From Oscillospiraceae bacterium (GTDB lineage Bacteria > Bacillota > Clostridia > Oscillospirales > Oscillospiraceae), in contig JAHHRV010000001.1 of the NCBI GenBank assembly GCA_020025595.1, positions 62,001 through 126,000 on the forward strand: a stretch of 64,000 nucleotides of DNA. Direction: 5' to 3'. The notes beneath the pieces were generated by a model. That model saw only the letters and a list, made by a program, of their open reading frames with translations. It made no database searches and was not told where the DNA came from. A program made the translations under genes and the position numbers. Below are positions 48,696 through 56,859 of this stretch, in pieces. The stretch's first letter is position 1; each line of letters opens with the position of its first letter.

Positions 48696-50777
48696 TTATT
48701 CTTCTCTCTGGGGCTGCATCAGCGTCAGCAGATATCGGTCGCTGGAACGCTTCACAACCGTGATATAGATATATTCTACCACAAGCAGAAGCAATATCAT
48801 AGCGGCAGAAACCAGCAGAATGGCATTTTGCGATCCACCGATCCGACCCGCCAGTGCTCCGCCCACAATGGCCTTGACACCCAGCAGACTGCTGAGTGCT
48901 GCTACGGCGACCGGCAGACCCATAAACCACTGTACCTGACTCCGTCCGGACTTGCGAAGAACGGAATAATCCGCACCCAGGCGCACCAAAGTCTGATATC
49001 TGCGTCCGGATTTGCGCTGGCTCATCAGGAATTGAACACCCAAGATGGTATTGGCGACAACCATAAAAATAATAGCCAGATAAATGGTGATATAGCTTCC
49101 TGCTACCACATAAAACAGGCTTCGGCCCATATTTTGCAGATAGCTTTCATAGCTGATTCCTTTGCTGCTTAAATTGGCGGTATCAAGTCGGTCATCGACT
49201 TGGGAGACAGCCTGCATCAGGCCGATCTGATCGATCTTATCTTGTGACAGAACGCCATTAATGTAGACACTATATTGATCCTGTGTATAATAGCGAAACT
49301 GCTCATCGGGAAGGATCAGGGCAAAGGACAAGGTGATGGTGCGATCCGTCACCAGATTTGTAGTCTGCAAATCACCGGTCAGAAAAATCTGAGCACCATC
49401 CAGTTCAGCTTCCGGACGTGTAGAAAGAATCTGATTCAGAATATTCGTTCGTTCTGCATCGGTAAAATCAGCCGAAATGTAAACGCCCGCCTCATTCTGA
49501 GCAAGATCTAAGGTCGGTTTTCCTGCAAGTTCCAACAATGTATTATAATCAGATTGGCTGAGTAGATACGGTTTGTCGGTATAGCTCAAATTATTGAGGA
49601 GGATATCCTGAGCGTAGGATTTTGGAAGAGCGGCAATTGCATCCATAACAGGATCCATTTGAAAGACATCCTCGTATGCTTCTGTCGTGCGGATATGCCC
49701 GATACGCATAGGAAATAAAGCGGAAAACTGTTCTTCCAGCTCCTGCTCTGCCAATATCGTTTGGATAGTGGGAAGCATTTTTTCAGATGGAATATCATCA
49801 TAACTATCAAAGGTATAGTCCAGAACATGGTCATCACTTTGGGCGTTGGTACCTGCAATTCCCACGCCGGCACCAAAGCAGCACAGGGCCGCCAGAATCA
49901 GCAGAGAACTGACAGCCATAGTCGTGGATTGATGGATAACATTTTCCTCCAACTGTCTGAAGTTAAACACACCAAGCCTGCCGCCTCTGATTTTAGAGAA
50001 AATCTGAACCAGTATCCTCATTCCGTAGAACAGTAGAAGCGTTCCGAAGAAGCCCGAAAGTTCTGTCACAAACATCATCCCCGGAATCTGCCATGCGGTT
50101 CCACGAATAGCCATTGTATACGCTGCTGCCAATAAGAAAAGGCCACCCAACAACGAAAGGATATAGACAAATTGAGGTTTCTGTTTCTTGGTGATCTCTG
50201 ATTCGTCTCCTAACAGACTTCCAATCTCCCGAAAGCATATTTTAGTACTGAGAATGGAAAACGCTACAAGTTTGATCATCAAAAATCCAGCAATCGTAAA
50301 AATAAGTGCTGATCCAGATAGAGAAAATTGATGACCGATGATACCCATACCGACAGTCTTTGCTGTCACAAGGCTGATGACCTCAGACAGCAGCACCGCA
50401 ACAGGAAGACCGATTAGTAATGCCAGAAAACTGCTCATCATATCTTCTGCCAGTAGCATGGAAAACAGTTTTGCTTTTTCCATGCCCATCATCAGGTAGA
50501 CACCAAATTCGTGTCTGCGGCGCTGGAGCTGATATTTGCAGGCAAAGTAGATCAGAAAGAACAGGATTCCCAGGGTCAATACATAAAACACCGGAACCAG
50601 AAGCAGCAGTTTATTTACGGCATCGCTTTCCATTTTTTGAAGAAAAATCATGACATCCTGTTTGGAAAGCGATAAAATCAGATAAAATGCAACAATCGAA
50701 ATCACAAGGGAGCTGAAAAACAGTCCGTTTTCCTTGCGGCTGCGTTTGCTGTTGCGAAGGATCAGATCAGAGAACAT
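48696..50777 (-). CDS. BceB-like ABC permease
   Basis: The 693-aa protein has the Bce-type layout: a first helix (LFFSSLVISIVAFYLILSL), three helices, more helices, a large outer domain of about 200 residues (around 310-520), then three C-terminal helices including ITIYLAIIFMVVANTILGVQF. FtsX-like stretches such as RRRHEFGVYLMMGMEKAKLF are present. Bce permeases detect and remove cell-wall-targeting peptides such as bacitracin or lantibiotics, and signal to the kinase. The start overlaps the ATPase gene by 11 nt. The peptide recognised cannot be read. Confidence 0.9.
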   Translation of the reverse strand: MFSDLILRNSKRSRKENGLFFSSLVISIVAFYLILSLSKQDVMIFLQKMESDAVNKLLLLVPVFYVLTLGILFFLIYFACKYQLQRRRHEFGVYLMMGMEKAKLFSMLLAEDMMSSFLALLIGLPVAVLLSEVISLVTAKTVGMGIIGHQFSLSGSALIFTIAGFLMIKLVAFSILSTKICFREIGSLLGDESEITKKQKPQFVYILSLLGGLFLLAAAYTMAIRGTAWQIPGMMFVTELSGFFGTLLLFYGMRILVQIFSKIRGGRLGVFNFRQLEENVIHQSTTMAVSSLLILAALCCFGAGVGIAGTNAQSDDHVLDYTFDSYDDIPSEKMLPTIQTILAEQELEEQFSALFPMRIGHIRTTEAYEDVFQMDPVMDAIAALPKSYAQDILLNNLSYTDKPYLLSQSDYNTLLELAGKPTLDLAQNEAGVYISADFTDAERTNILNQILSTRPEAELDGAQIFLTGDLQTTNLVTDRTITLSFALILPDEQFRYYTQDQYSVYINGVLSQDKIDQIGLMQAVSQVDDRLDTANLSSKGISYESYLQNMGRSLFYVVAGSYITIYLAIIFMVVANTILGVQFLMSQRKSGRRYQTLVRLGADYSVLRKSGRSQVQWFMGLPVAVAALSSLLGVKAIVGGALAGRIGGSQNAILLVSAAMILLLLVVEYIYITVVKRSSDRYLLTLMQPQREE

Positions 50778-51534
50778 TGCAACTTCCTCCTCCCATCTGG
50801 GCCATCACCTGTAAAATACGCTGGTAGAAATCCTGCTGAGATTCCTCCCCCCGGCGCAGTTCATGGAAAATATCGCCGTCCTGAATGAATAGGATTCGTT
50901 TGCAGAAGCTGGCTGCATTGCTGTCGTGGGTGACCATCAGAATGGTGGCTTGTTTCTCTTGATTAAGGCCGGAGAGTTTCTCCATCAGATTTTTTGCGTT
51001 TCTGGAGTCCAGAGCGCCGGTGGGCTCGTCTGCAAGAATGAGCTTGGGATGCAGGATGAGCGCCCGGGCCGTGGCCACACGCTGGCGCTGACCACCGGAC
51101 ATCTGCGTAGGGAATTTATCCAGCACATCGGTAATTTCCAGATAATCTGCAAGCTGCTCCAGACGCTGGCTGCTCTCCTTGGAAGACACGCCATGCAGGG
51201 TGGTGGGGAGCAGGATATTTTCACGGGCGGTCAGATTGTCGAGAAGTTCAAAATTCTGGAACAGATAGCCAACTGTTTTCCCTCTGTATGCGGCAAGCTC
51301 CTTGCCGCCCAGCTTTGCAAGGCTCTTCCCTTCAATGGAAATTCTTCCACCGCTGGGCTGAATCACCGTTGCAATGCAGTTGAGCAGGGTAGATTTACCT
51401 GAGCCACTGCTGCCCATGATTCCCAGAAACTCACCGGGCATCACCTGAAATGTAATCCCGTTCAGTGCTTTGGTCTGGCTCTGAGTGTTGCCATAAACCT
51501 TGGTCAGGTTTTCAATATTCAAAATAGGTTCCAT
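50767..51534 (-). CDS. BceA-like ABC transporter ATPase
   Basis: The 255-aa ATPase has Walker A MGSSGSGKSTLLN, Q-loop YLFQNFELLDNLT, signature MSGGQRQRVATARAL, Walker B ILADEPTGALDS and the H-loop VTHDSNAAS. This MacB/LolD-like subfamily pairs with Bce permeases. AAAGGAGGG precedes the ATG at 51534. It is the first gene of the cargo operon (ATPase, permease, regulator, kinase). Confidence 0.94.
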   Translation of the reverse strand: MEPILNIENLTKVYGNTQSQTKALNGITFQVMPGEFLGIMGSSGSGKSTLLNCIATVIQPSGGRISIEGKSLAKLGGKELAAYRGKTVGYLFQNFELLDNLTARENILLPTTLHGVSSKESSQRLEQLADYLEITDVLDKFPTQMSGGQRQRVATARALILHPKLILADEPTGALDSRNAKNLMEKLSGLNQEKQATILMVTHDSNAASFCKRILFIQDGDIFHELRRGEESQQDFYQRILQVMAQMGGGSCNVL

Positions 51535-51564
51535 TGGAATCCCTCCTTTATGTTGTACCTCAAG

Positions 51565-51608
51565 GATAACACGGCAACTCCCGAAATCATACTTACAGCT
51601 GTTGTAAG
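51565..51608 (-). promoter_or_regulatory. Candidate regulator box and promoter of the Bce operon
   Basis: An inverted repeat CTTACA-N5-TGTAAG (51592-51608) lies about 60 nt before the ATPase start, where Bce-type regulators bind. A weak -10 (TTATCC) is at about 51565-51570. The core promoter is poor, as expected for an activated operon. Confidence 0.45.
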
Positions 51609-51622
51609 GTTTCTATCTACAC

Positions 51623-51656
51623 AAAAAGCGGCTGGGGAAAATGGCCCCAGCCGCTT
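51623..51656 (-). terminator. Terminator after tnpV
   Basis: AAGCGGCTGGGG (51626-51637) pairs with CCCCAGCCGCTT (51645-51656). On the minus strand TTTTTGTG follows, isolating the Bce operon from tnpV. Confidence 0.9.
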
Positions 51657-51680
51657 CGCTTTCGCTTTTATGAACTATAT

Positions 51681-52058
51681 TTATGAGTAAATGATTTCTG
51701 CGTTCACGATCTCCCTGGCACACGCCCGGATATTATTCATTCTGCCGACCCACTCCATAGCGTTTTCAGCCTTGAGCTGTTCGGTGATCCCCTGGGCCTG
51801 CTTCATCTGCTCCATTAGGACTTCCATTCGTTCCTGTGCCTGCTGGTCAATTTCGGCAAGATAGCTGTTCAGCCTGCCACTGGTCAGCAGTTGCGTGTAG
51901 ACGATCTTCCGGTGCTCCTGCAAGTAGTTCTTGTGCCGCTGCCCCCAGAGCCCGATAGGCTTGTTCTCGCTCTCCGGCAGGGTCAGACAGGGAAAGTAAT
52001 AGTCTCCCTTCAGCTCGTACCACAGGCCGTTGCTCTCATCGTATTTGTACTTGTCCAT
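51681..52058 (-). CDS. tnpV: TnpV-family transposon-encoded protein
   Basis: The 125-aa protein (MDKYKYDESNGLWYELKGDY ...) has the TnpV signature IGLWGQRHKNYLQEHRKIV, LTSGRLNSYLAEIDQQAQER and a C-terminal helical stretch ending AMEWVGRMNNIRACAREIV. TnpV was named from clostridial mobilizable transposons such as Tn4451 and is common on gut Firmicutes elements. Its role is not established. GGAGGATTTTAGA precedes ATG 52058. The frame extends upstream, but without a ribosome site. It sits at the right edge of the element. Confidence 0.93.
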   Translation of the reverse strand: MDKYKYDESNGLWYELKGDYYFPCLTLPESENKPIGLWGQRHKNYLQEHRKIVYTQLLTSGRLNSYLAEIDQQAQERMEVLMEQMKQAQGITEQLKAENAMEWVGRMNNIRACAREIVNAEIIYS

Positions 52059-52370
52059 TCTAAAATCCTCCAGTATAATATATTCACACATATGCCACTT
52101 ATCTGCCGATTGCCACACTCTGTTATAACTTTTTATGGGATTTTCTTTCCCTTGTATTTGCCCTTATGAGCCTTCAAGGGAAGCATAAACAGGGGTGAAA
52201 CCGTATAAAGGGAAAAGGTGAGCTGTTTGCGAAAAACCCTTTGTTATCAACGGTTTTGGAGGATTTTATGAAAGCCCTGCGGCATCTAATAATCGTAGAT
52301 AAAATCGAGTAGATCAAATCAAAATTATTCTAACAGTCAGACTTAATAAATCAAACAGGGAGAATATGAA
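52059..52370. other. Right end of the mobilizable element and flanking DNA
   Basis: The 312-nt gap contains the tnpV ribosome site, the candidate right attachment repeat (52146-52172) and a segment (52229-52263) that resembles, in inverted orientation, the sequence left of the integrase. No gene is seen. The last 100 nt are AT-rich and lead into the DUF3781 gene. Confidence 0.55.
52146..52172 (+). repeat. Candidate right attachment site of the mobilizable element
   Basis: Matches 42769-42795 at 25 of 27 positions. It also starts with TTTCCCTTG and is followed by CAAGGGAA, an 8-bp inverted arm. Confidence 0.6.
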
Positions 52371-52625
52371 GTGGGTATGGAATATAAAAAAATACTGCTT
52401 GATAATATTGATAAAATTCATACGACAGAAATGGGAATTGATAGAATTAGAAAAAATCTAAACATAGATACAACAGATGTTGTGGAGTATTGCAAAAATA
52501 AGATTTTGGATAGAAATTGTAATATTTATAAGCAGGGAAAAAACTGGTATTGTGAGGTTGGCAATATCAAGTTTACTATCAACTCATATAGTTATACGAT
52601 TATCACAGCACACATTATTAAGTAA
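52371..52625 (+). CDS. DUF3781 domain protein
   Basis: The 84-aa protein matches the DUF3781 pattern: LLDNIDKIHTTEMGIDRIRKN, VEYCKNKILD, YKQGKNWYCEVGN and the terminal YSYTIITAH. GGGAG lies 8 nt before GTG 52371, and an ATG two codons later is an alternative. Base composition is markedly AT-rich compared with its neighbours, suggesting separate acquisition, perhaps with or beside the mobilizable element. The function is unknown. No clear promoter was found. Confidence 0.85.
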   Translation: MGMEYKKILLDNIDKIHTTEMGIDRIRKNLNIDTTDVVEYCKNKILDRNCNIYKQGKNWYCEVGNIKFTINSYSYTIITAHIIK

Positions 52626-52709
52626 AATCCAATTTGTTGAAGATGAAAGATAAATGACAGAAATTCTGTTGAACTTATTCGTTAGATAAACTCCAATTTT
52701 CATAACAGA

Positions 52710-52756
52710 TAAAGAAAACAAGACCTTGAAGGGCAAATTGCCTTTCAAGGTCTTGT
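52710..52756. terminator. Terminator of the gatD-like operon
   Basis: A long stem, CAAGACCTTGAAGGGC with one mismatch against GCCTTTCAAGGTCTTG (52719-52756). On the minus strand TTTTCTTT follows, and the plus side also has T residues, so it may also end the DUF3781 transcript. Confidence 0.87.
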
Positions 52757-52779
52757 TGTTATCTGGGATTTCAAAACTG

Positions 52780-53502
52780 TCAGCCAATGTGGAAATTGGC
52801 ATTGGGGTCCTCCAGCTGGGACAATCTCAGCTGATAGGCTTCCATTGCCTGCTGTTCAAAGGCCAGAGTATCATCGTGGCCCAGAAGCCGCAGGAGGTAC
52901 TTGGTGAACTGCGGGTTCAGCACGAGCAGGGGACCCAACAGATAGGTTGCAAACAGATTCTTATAGTGGATGCCCTCGGTTTTGTCCTCTGGGCTGTTTC
53001 CGCAGCCTCCACGGACCTGAATGAACGGGTGAGTAAATTCACCCCGGCAGAAGGAAAACTGGGAACGGCAGCCTACCATGGCGATACCGTCGAAGTCTCC
53101 CAGGAACATGGAATTGTGGCGAATCTCCTGAATTTTTCGATCTGCGTGGAAGGGGAACAGGCCCAGCATTTCTGTCTTATTGCCGCAGTTGTCGCCCAGA
53201 TCAGAGATGTACTGGCCGAACAGCTCCATGGCGTTTCCGGTGGCCAGAACCACCACACCGTCCTCAATCAGCTCTTTCAGGCGCTGCACATGGGGTTTTA
53301 GCTGTTCCATTGCCATGACCTGCTTGCGCTCGGGCATGGAACCCAGATACAGCATATCCACACGCTCGTTTACAAAGCGGGGGGTGGAGCGGATGCCTGT
53401 GTAGACAAACTCTATATCAGGGGCACAGGCTTGCAGATAACGCATATTTGCCATATCTCCAAAGAGATTGCCAAACTCGGGATATAATACTTCAACGATC
53501 AT
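52780..53502 (-). CDS. GatD-like glutamine amidotransferase with lost catalytic residues
   Basis: The 240-aa protein matches GatD, the CobB/CobQ-type glutaminase subunit that with MurT amidates glutamate of lipid II. N-terminal IVEVLYPEFGNLFGDMANMRYL and FTHPFIQVRGGCGN fit the family. The expected nucleophile elbow (like CGGYQLLG) reads LATGNAMELFG at residues 86-96 and contains no Cys. The expected TYLHGP reads TYLLGP with Leu189 instead of His. Both catalytic residues are therefore replaced. It may deliver free ammonia, act structurally, or have a new role. ATG overlaps the murT stop by 4 nt. Confidence 0.88.
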   Translation of the reverse strand: MIVEVLYPEFGNLFGDMANMRYLQACAPDIEFVYTGIRSTPRFVNERVDMLYLGSMPERKQVMAMEQLKPHVQRLKELIEDGVVVLATGNAMELFGQYISDLGDNCGNKTEMLGLFPFHADRKIQEIRHNSMFLGDFDGIAMVGCRSQFSFCRGEFTHPFIQVRGGCGNSPEDKTEGIHYKNLFATYLLGPLLVLNPQFTKYLLRLLGHDDTLAFEQQAMEAYQLRLSQLEDPNANFHIG

Positions 53503-54878
53503 TTGGACTCAGTACCCCTTTCGTTCAGAATTCGTTCCTTGACTGCATCACGGACCTTCCGTCCGCGGGTGATGGAGTTGACATCGTGCAGTACATAGAT
53601 TTTGGAAATGCCATCGAAGCTCACATGATTTGCAGTTTCAAACATATCGCGCATATAGACGATCTTCTCTTCCGGCACACCAGCAAGCAACAGTCTCAGT
53701 CGATGGTCCAGATAACGCTCACCGCCGATGACAATTCTGTGGATGTGCTCGTTGTTCAGGTACTCGTAGTCGGTGTCGTAGATCCATGCAACGGTTTCGG
53801 TTCTGTTGGGGTCGTCAAAAAGGTCATCCAGCATCAGGATGATTTCCTTCTCGCTGGGGTCTTTGACAACATTTTCAAACACGGTGGAGACAGCTGTGGG
53901 GTTCTGTCCCTTGGCAACCTGAGTGATCAGCTCAATTCCACCCACGACCTCGTGACTTTCACGGGACACGGGCAGCTTGGCCTTTTTCAGACCCTCTGCC
54001 AGCGTTTCGTGGGAAAGTCCCATATCACGGAACAGGGCAATGACAGCTGCCAGGTTGTAGATGTTGTGGACTGCGGGGGAGAGAATGGGGTAGCGGAAGG
54101 TCCCTTCCGGTTCACGCATGGTGATGGAGGTAGCGTCTGCTGCCTCTACAAAGTAATCCCGGCTGGGGGATTTCAGGCCACAGTTGGGGCATTCAAAATC
54201 GCCGATGTGACGGTAGTTGCGATAGTGGTAGACAGGCTTGGTTCCGCAGCGGGGGCAGACGGTAAAGTCATTTGCCAGAGCCGGCAGAGAGTGGGTGTGC
54301 TGGTCAAAGACACCGTAATACAGGTGACGGTTATTCTGGCCTACAAAGCAGCTGAGGGGATCGTCGGCATTGACGATGACCACCGTGTCGGGAGAACCCT
54401 CCGCAGCCTTTTTCAGCTGGGCACCGATGTACTCAGGATGGGCATTTCGCTCCATGGAGTCTCTTGCAAGGTTGGTGACGATTAAGTAGTTGGGCTTGAT
54501 CTTGGGAATATTGATGGGGGAAATCAGCTCGTCCATTTCAATCACCACAGCATCCTTGGTGGGACGGTTGAAGATGTCAACGGCATCCAGAATGCAGCGG
54601 GCGTGGCCTGCGTGGTGATTGGCGCCCCAGTCGTTAAAGCTCACGGATTTACCCTGTTCCTCCAGCAGACCGGCAACCACGCTGGAGATGGTAGTCTTGC
54701 CGTTGGTACCGCTGACGGCAATGGTCAGCTCAGGCTTTGCTACATATTTCAGAAAATCGGAACACAGCCGCATGGACACCATGCCGGGGCGGTCGTTGCG
54801 GACATGACCGGTTTTTTTGTACCACCACAGGAATCCCTTTCCTGCCCACAGGGCAATCCAGAATTGAATTTTTTTCAT
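53499..54878 (-). CDS. murT: MurT-like lipid II ligase subunit
   Basis: The 459-aa Mur ligase family protein has the ATP-binding loop TIAVSGTNGKTTISSVVAGL, the central domain (VVIEMDELISPINIPKIKPNYLI in two halves; RDSMERNAHPEY), and a four-Cys zinc ribbon CPRCG...CPNCG near residues 205-232, typical of MurT. A C-terminal DUF1727 domain (WIYDTDYEYLNNEHIH) completes it. MurT activates the Glu side chain of lipid II for amidation by GatD-supplied ammonia. The partner GatD here lacks its catalytic residues. It follows the flippase gene by 13 nt. Confidence 0.92.
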   Translation of the reverse strand: MKKIQFWIALWAGKGFLWWYKKTGHVRNDRPGMVSMRLCSDFLKYVAKPELTIAVSGTNGKTTISSVVAGLLEEQGKSVSFNDWGANHHAGHARCILDAVDIFNRPTKDAVVIEMDELISPINIPKIKPNYLIVTNLARDSMERNAHPEYIGAQLKKAAEGSPDTVVIVNADDPLSCFVGQNNRHLYYGVFDQHTHSLPALANDFTVCPRCGTKPVYHYRNYRHIGDFECPNCGLKSPSRDYFVEAADATSITMREPEGTFRYPILSPAVHNIYNLAAVIALFRDMGLSHETLAEGLKKAKLPVSRESHEVVGGIELITQVAKGQNPTAVSTVFENVVKDPSEKEIILMLDDLFDDPNRTETVAWIYDTDYEYLNNEHIHRIVIGGERYLDHRLRLLLAGVPEEKIVYMRDMFETANHVSFDGISKIYVLHDVNSITRGRKVRDAVKERILNERGTESK

Positions 54879-54891
54879 TTTATTACCTCTT

Positions 54892-56529
54892 TCAAAAACC
54901 TATTTTTTCACGGATCGATTCTACCAGTTTTTCTCCGAATACATCGCTGAGCACCTTTGAACGGTAGGTCAAAGGCAGATACACTGCAGCACCCACCAGA
55001 CCATAGACGGCAAACTGAACCAGCAGCAGGAGGCCGCGGCCCTGGGTAACAGGCCACAGGTACTTAACAAGCGCAACCACCACGGTCATGACGACGGCGG
55101 CAGGAGCAGTCCGCAGGAAGATGCTGATCATCGGGCGGCAGCGGAATCCAATGGACTTTCTCAGAGAACCCAGCAGCAGGAACATGGTCACAAGCTGACC
55201 CACGATACTTGCGGCGGAAGCACCCAGATAGGCGGGGATTCCGATTGCATCAAACAGATAAATAAGGGGCAGATCCAGAGCCGTATTGATGATAACGCCC
55301 AGAATGGTAAACAGGCATACGGACTTGCCTCGGTTCATGCTCTGCATGGACATACTGATGACGGTGGTCATGCTGCCCAGAATGTTAACAACGATTGCCA
55401 GCTGCAGAATGTTGCCGCCGTACAGATTTTCACCATAGAACAGGCGATAGACAGGCTCTGCAAACATGATCATGCCCACGCCCAGGGGAATGGAAACAGC
55501 CATAACCGTTCCGATTGCCTGGTTGATTTTCAGATTCATGGCTTTCCAGTCTCGTTTTGCATAGTTTTCAGCAATAAAGGGAGCAATGCTGCTGGTCAGA
55601 CCGATGGAAAGTGCGGAGATGATCATGCAGATTTTGGGAATCCATGTGGATGCGATACTGGAAACCAGCTGAGCCACTTCATCATCATAAGCAAGATTGT
55701 GAAGACCCAGCAGAAGCATTTTCAGGTCTACCAGATTATACACGCTCATGGTGATGGAAACAAGAATCAGTGTTGCGCAGTGGGAAAAAATGTTTTTCAG
55801 GATCACCTTGGTAGGCTCGGCTTTTTCTTCCGTGCCGCCATGAACGGAGAACTCACTGCGATTGGCTCGGTGGGTGCGAACCAGATAAATCTGCGCCACC
55901 AGCGCGCCGACTGCGGCACCGATCAGTGCAATGCAAACACCGGCGGTGACACCGGCCTTCAGAATGTAAATTGCGATGTAGGAGCCGCACAGAACAAAGA
56001 CGATACGCACAAATTGCTCGATGACTTGGCTGTGGGAAGGGGGTGCAAGAAATTTGTGTCCCTGCAGGTAGCCACGCTTCATGCTAAGGAAGGGGACGAT
56101 GAGCAGGCAATAGGAAACCGCCCGGACAGCGTGTGCAATTTCATCAATCGTGACGCCTTCGGTCATATCCTTCAGGAAGTAACCGCCGATCTGTCTGGAG
56201 CACAGCTGCAAAAACAAAAATGCAGCCAGGGAAATGCCTACAACTGTGAAAAGACCTAATGAATAGGCTTTTTCCTTGGAGCGGTATTTGCCCAGGGAAT
56301 TGTATTCGCTGATGACGATGCTGATTGCAATGGGAATACCGGCAGTGGAGATATCCAGAAACAGGGTGTAGATGCTGTAGGCGTAGGAATATATGATACC
56401 GCCCTTGTCTCCGATAATACTGTAAAAGGGAATGTTGTACAGGGCGCCCATCAGCTTGGTGATGACGATGGCCGCATAGGCGATGGCTGCGCCTTCCACA
56501 AACCCGTTTTTATGCATTTTTTTACTCAC
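54892..56529 (-). CDS. MurJ/SpoVB-type polysaccharide flippase
   Basis: The 545-aa protein has about 14 helices in the MVF (MOP superfamily) pattern. Marks are GFVEGAAIAYAAIVITKLMGAL, YNIPFYSIIGDKGGIIYSYAY and KRGYLQGHKFLAPPSHSQVIE. Members flip lipid-linked precursors such as lipid II. In spore formers SpoVB-like forms support cortex synthesis. Standing first in the operon with murT and gatD-like, it is most likely a lipid II flippase (inference). GTG 56529 is preceded by AGAGGTTTATTC. The 125-nt leader is unusually long. Confidence 0.88.
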   Translation of the reverse strand: MSKKMHKNGFVEGAAIAYAAIVITKLMGALYNIPFYSIIGDKGGIIYSYAYSIYTLFLDISTAGIPIAISIVISEYNSLGKYRSKEKAYSLGLFTVVGISLAAFLFLQLCSRQIGGYFLKDMTEGVTIDEIAHAVRAVSYCLLIVPFLSMKRGYLQGHKFLAPPSHSQVIEQFVRIVFVLCGSYIAIYILKAGVTAGVCIALIGAAVGALVAQIYLVRTHRANRSEFSVHGGTEEKAEPTKVILKNIFSHCATLILVSITMSVYNLVDLKMLLLGLHNLAYDDEVAQLVSSIASTWIPKICMIISALSIGLTSSIAPFIAENYAKRDWKAMNLKINQAIGTVMAVSIPLGVGMIMFAEPVYRLFYGENLYGGNILQLAIVVNILGSMTTVISMSMQSMNRGKSVCLFTILGVIINTALDLPLIYLFDAIGIPAYLGASAASIVGQLVTMFLLLGSLRKSIGFRCRPMISIFLRTAPAAVVMTVVVALVKYLWPVTQGRGLLLLVQFAVYGLVGAAVYLPLTYRSKVLSDVFGEKLVESIREKIGF

Positions 56530-56660
56530 GAATAAACCTCTTTTTCTGTATTGTTGATCAAGTGACGGTCACAGTGCACTTGGACATGAAATAAGCCAAA
56601 TCAGCACAACTGTAACATCAAATGAGTGCATCTATAGGATGCTTCGTTCAATTTACCGCA

Positions 56661-56689
56661 ATTATAACACATTTTTCAAAAGTGTACAA
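56661..56689 (-). promoter_or_regulatory. Promoter of the flippase-murT-gatD operon
   Basis: TTGTAC (56684-56689), 17-nt spacer, TATAAT (56661-56666) on the minus strand. Confidence 0.83.
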
Positions 56690-56799
56690 CTACATTAAAA
56701 TTTGTCATTTATTTCCGGAAAAACACAGAAATTGTACTGAAAATCAACATTTTTGGAGAAAATTGTTTTGCAGTATCTTGAATCTGACGGCGCTGGAAA

Positions 56800-56843
56800 A
56801 TAAAAATACCGAAGGAAGCCTGTATTCAGACTGCCTTCGGTAT
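56800..56843 (-). terminator. Terminator of the first MATE gene
   Basis: On the minus strand ATACCGAAGGCAG pairs imperfectly with CTTCCTTCGGTAT, followed by TTTTTATTTT. Confidence 0.85.
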
Positions 56844-56859
56844 GATTTTTATGCAGAAT

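Larger units (their letters stand above)
42769..52172. mobile_element. Integrative mobilizable element with Bce-type cargo
   Basis: About 9.4 kb between 27-bp imperfect direct repeats, inserted downstream of the greA-lysS terminator. Content in order: tyrosine integrase, cI-like repressor, excisionase, hairpin-rich candidate oriT, MobA/MobL relaxase, a four-gene Bce module (kinase, regulator, permease, ATPase), and TnpV. No coupling protein or type IV secretion genes are present, so transfer would need a helper. The interruption is inferred from gene content and the repeats; the empty site is not available for comparison. Confidence 0.8.
56530..56859. other. Intergenic region between MATE and flippase genes
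   Basis: 330 nt. It holds the flippase promoter (56661-56689) with a leader of about 125 nt, and the terminator of the MATE gene (56800-56843). The leader has several short repeats of TGCAC/GTGC, but no fold that I can identify. Confidence 0.55.
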
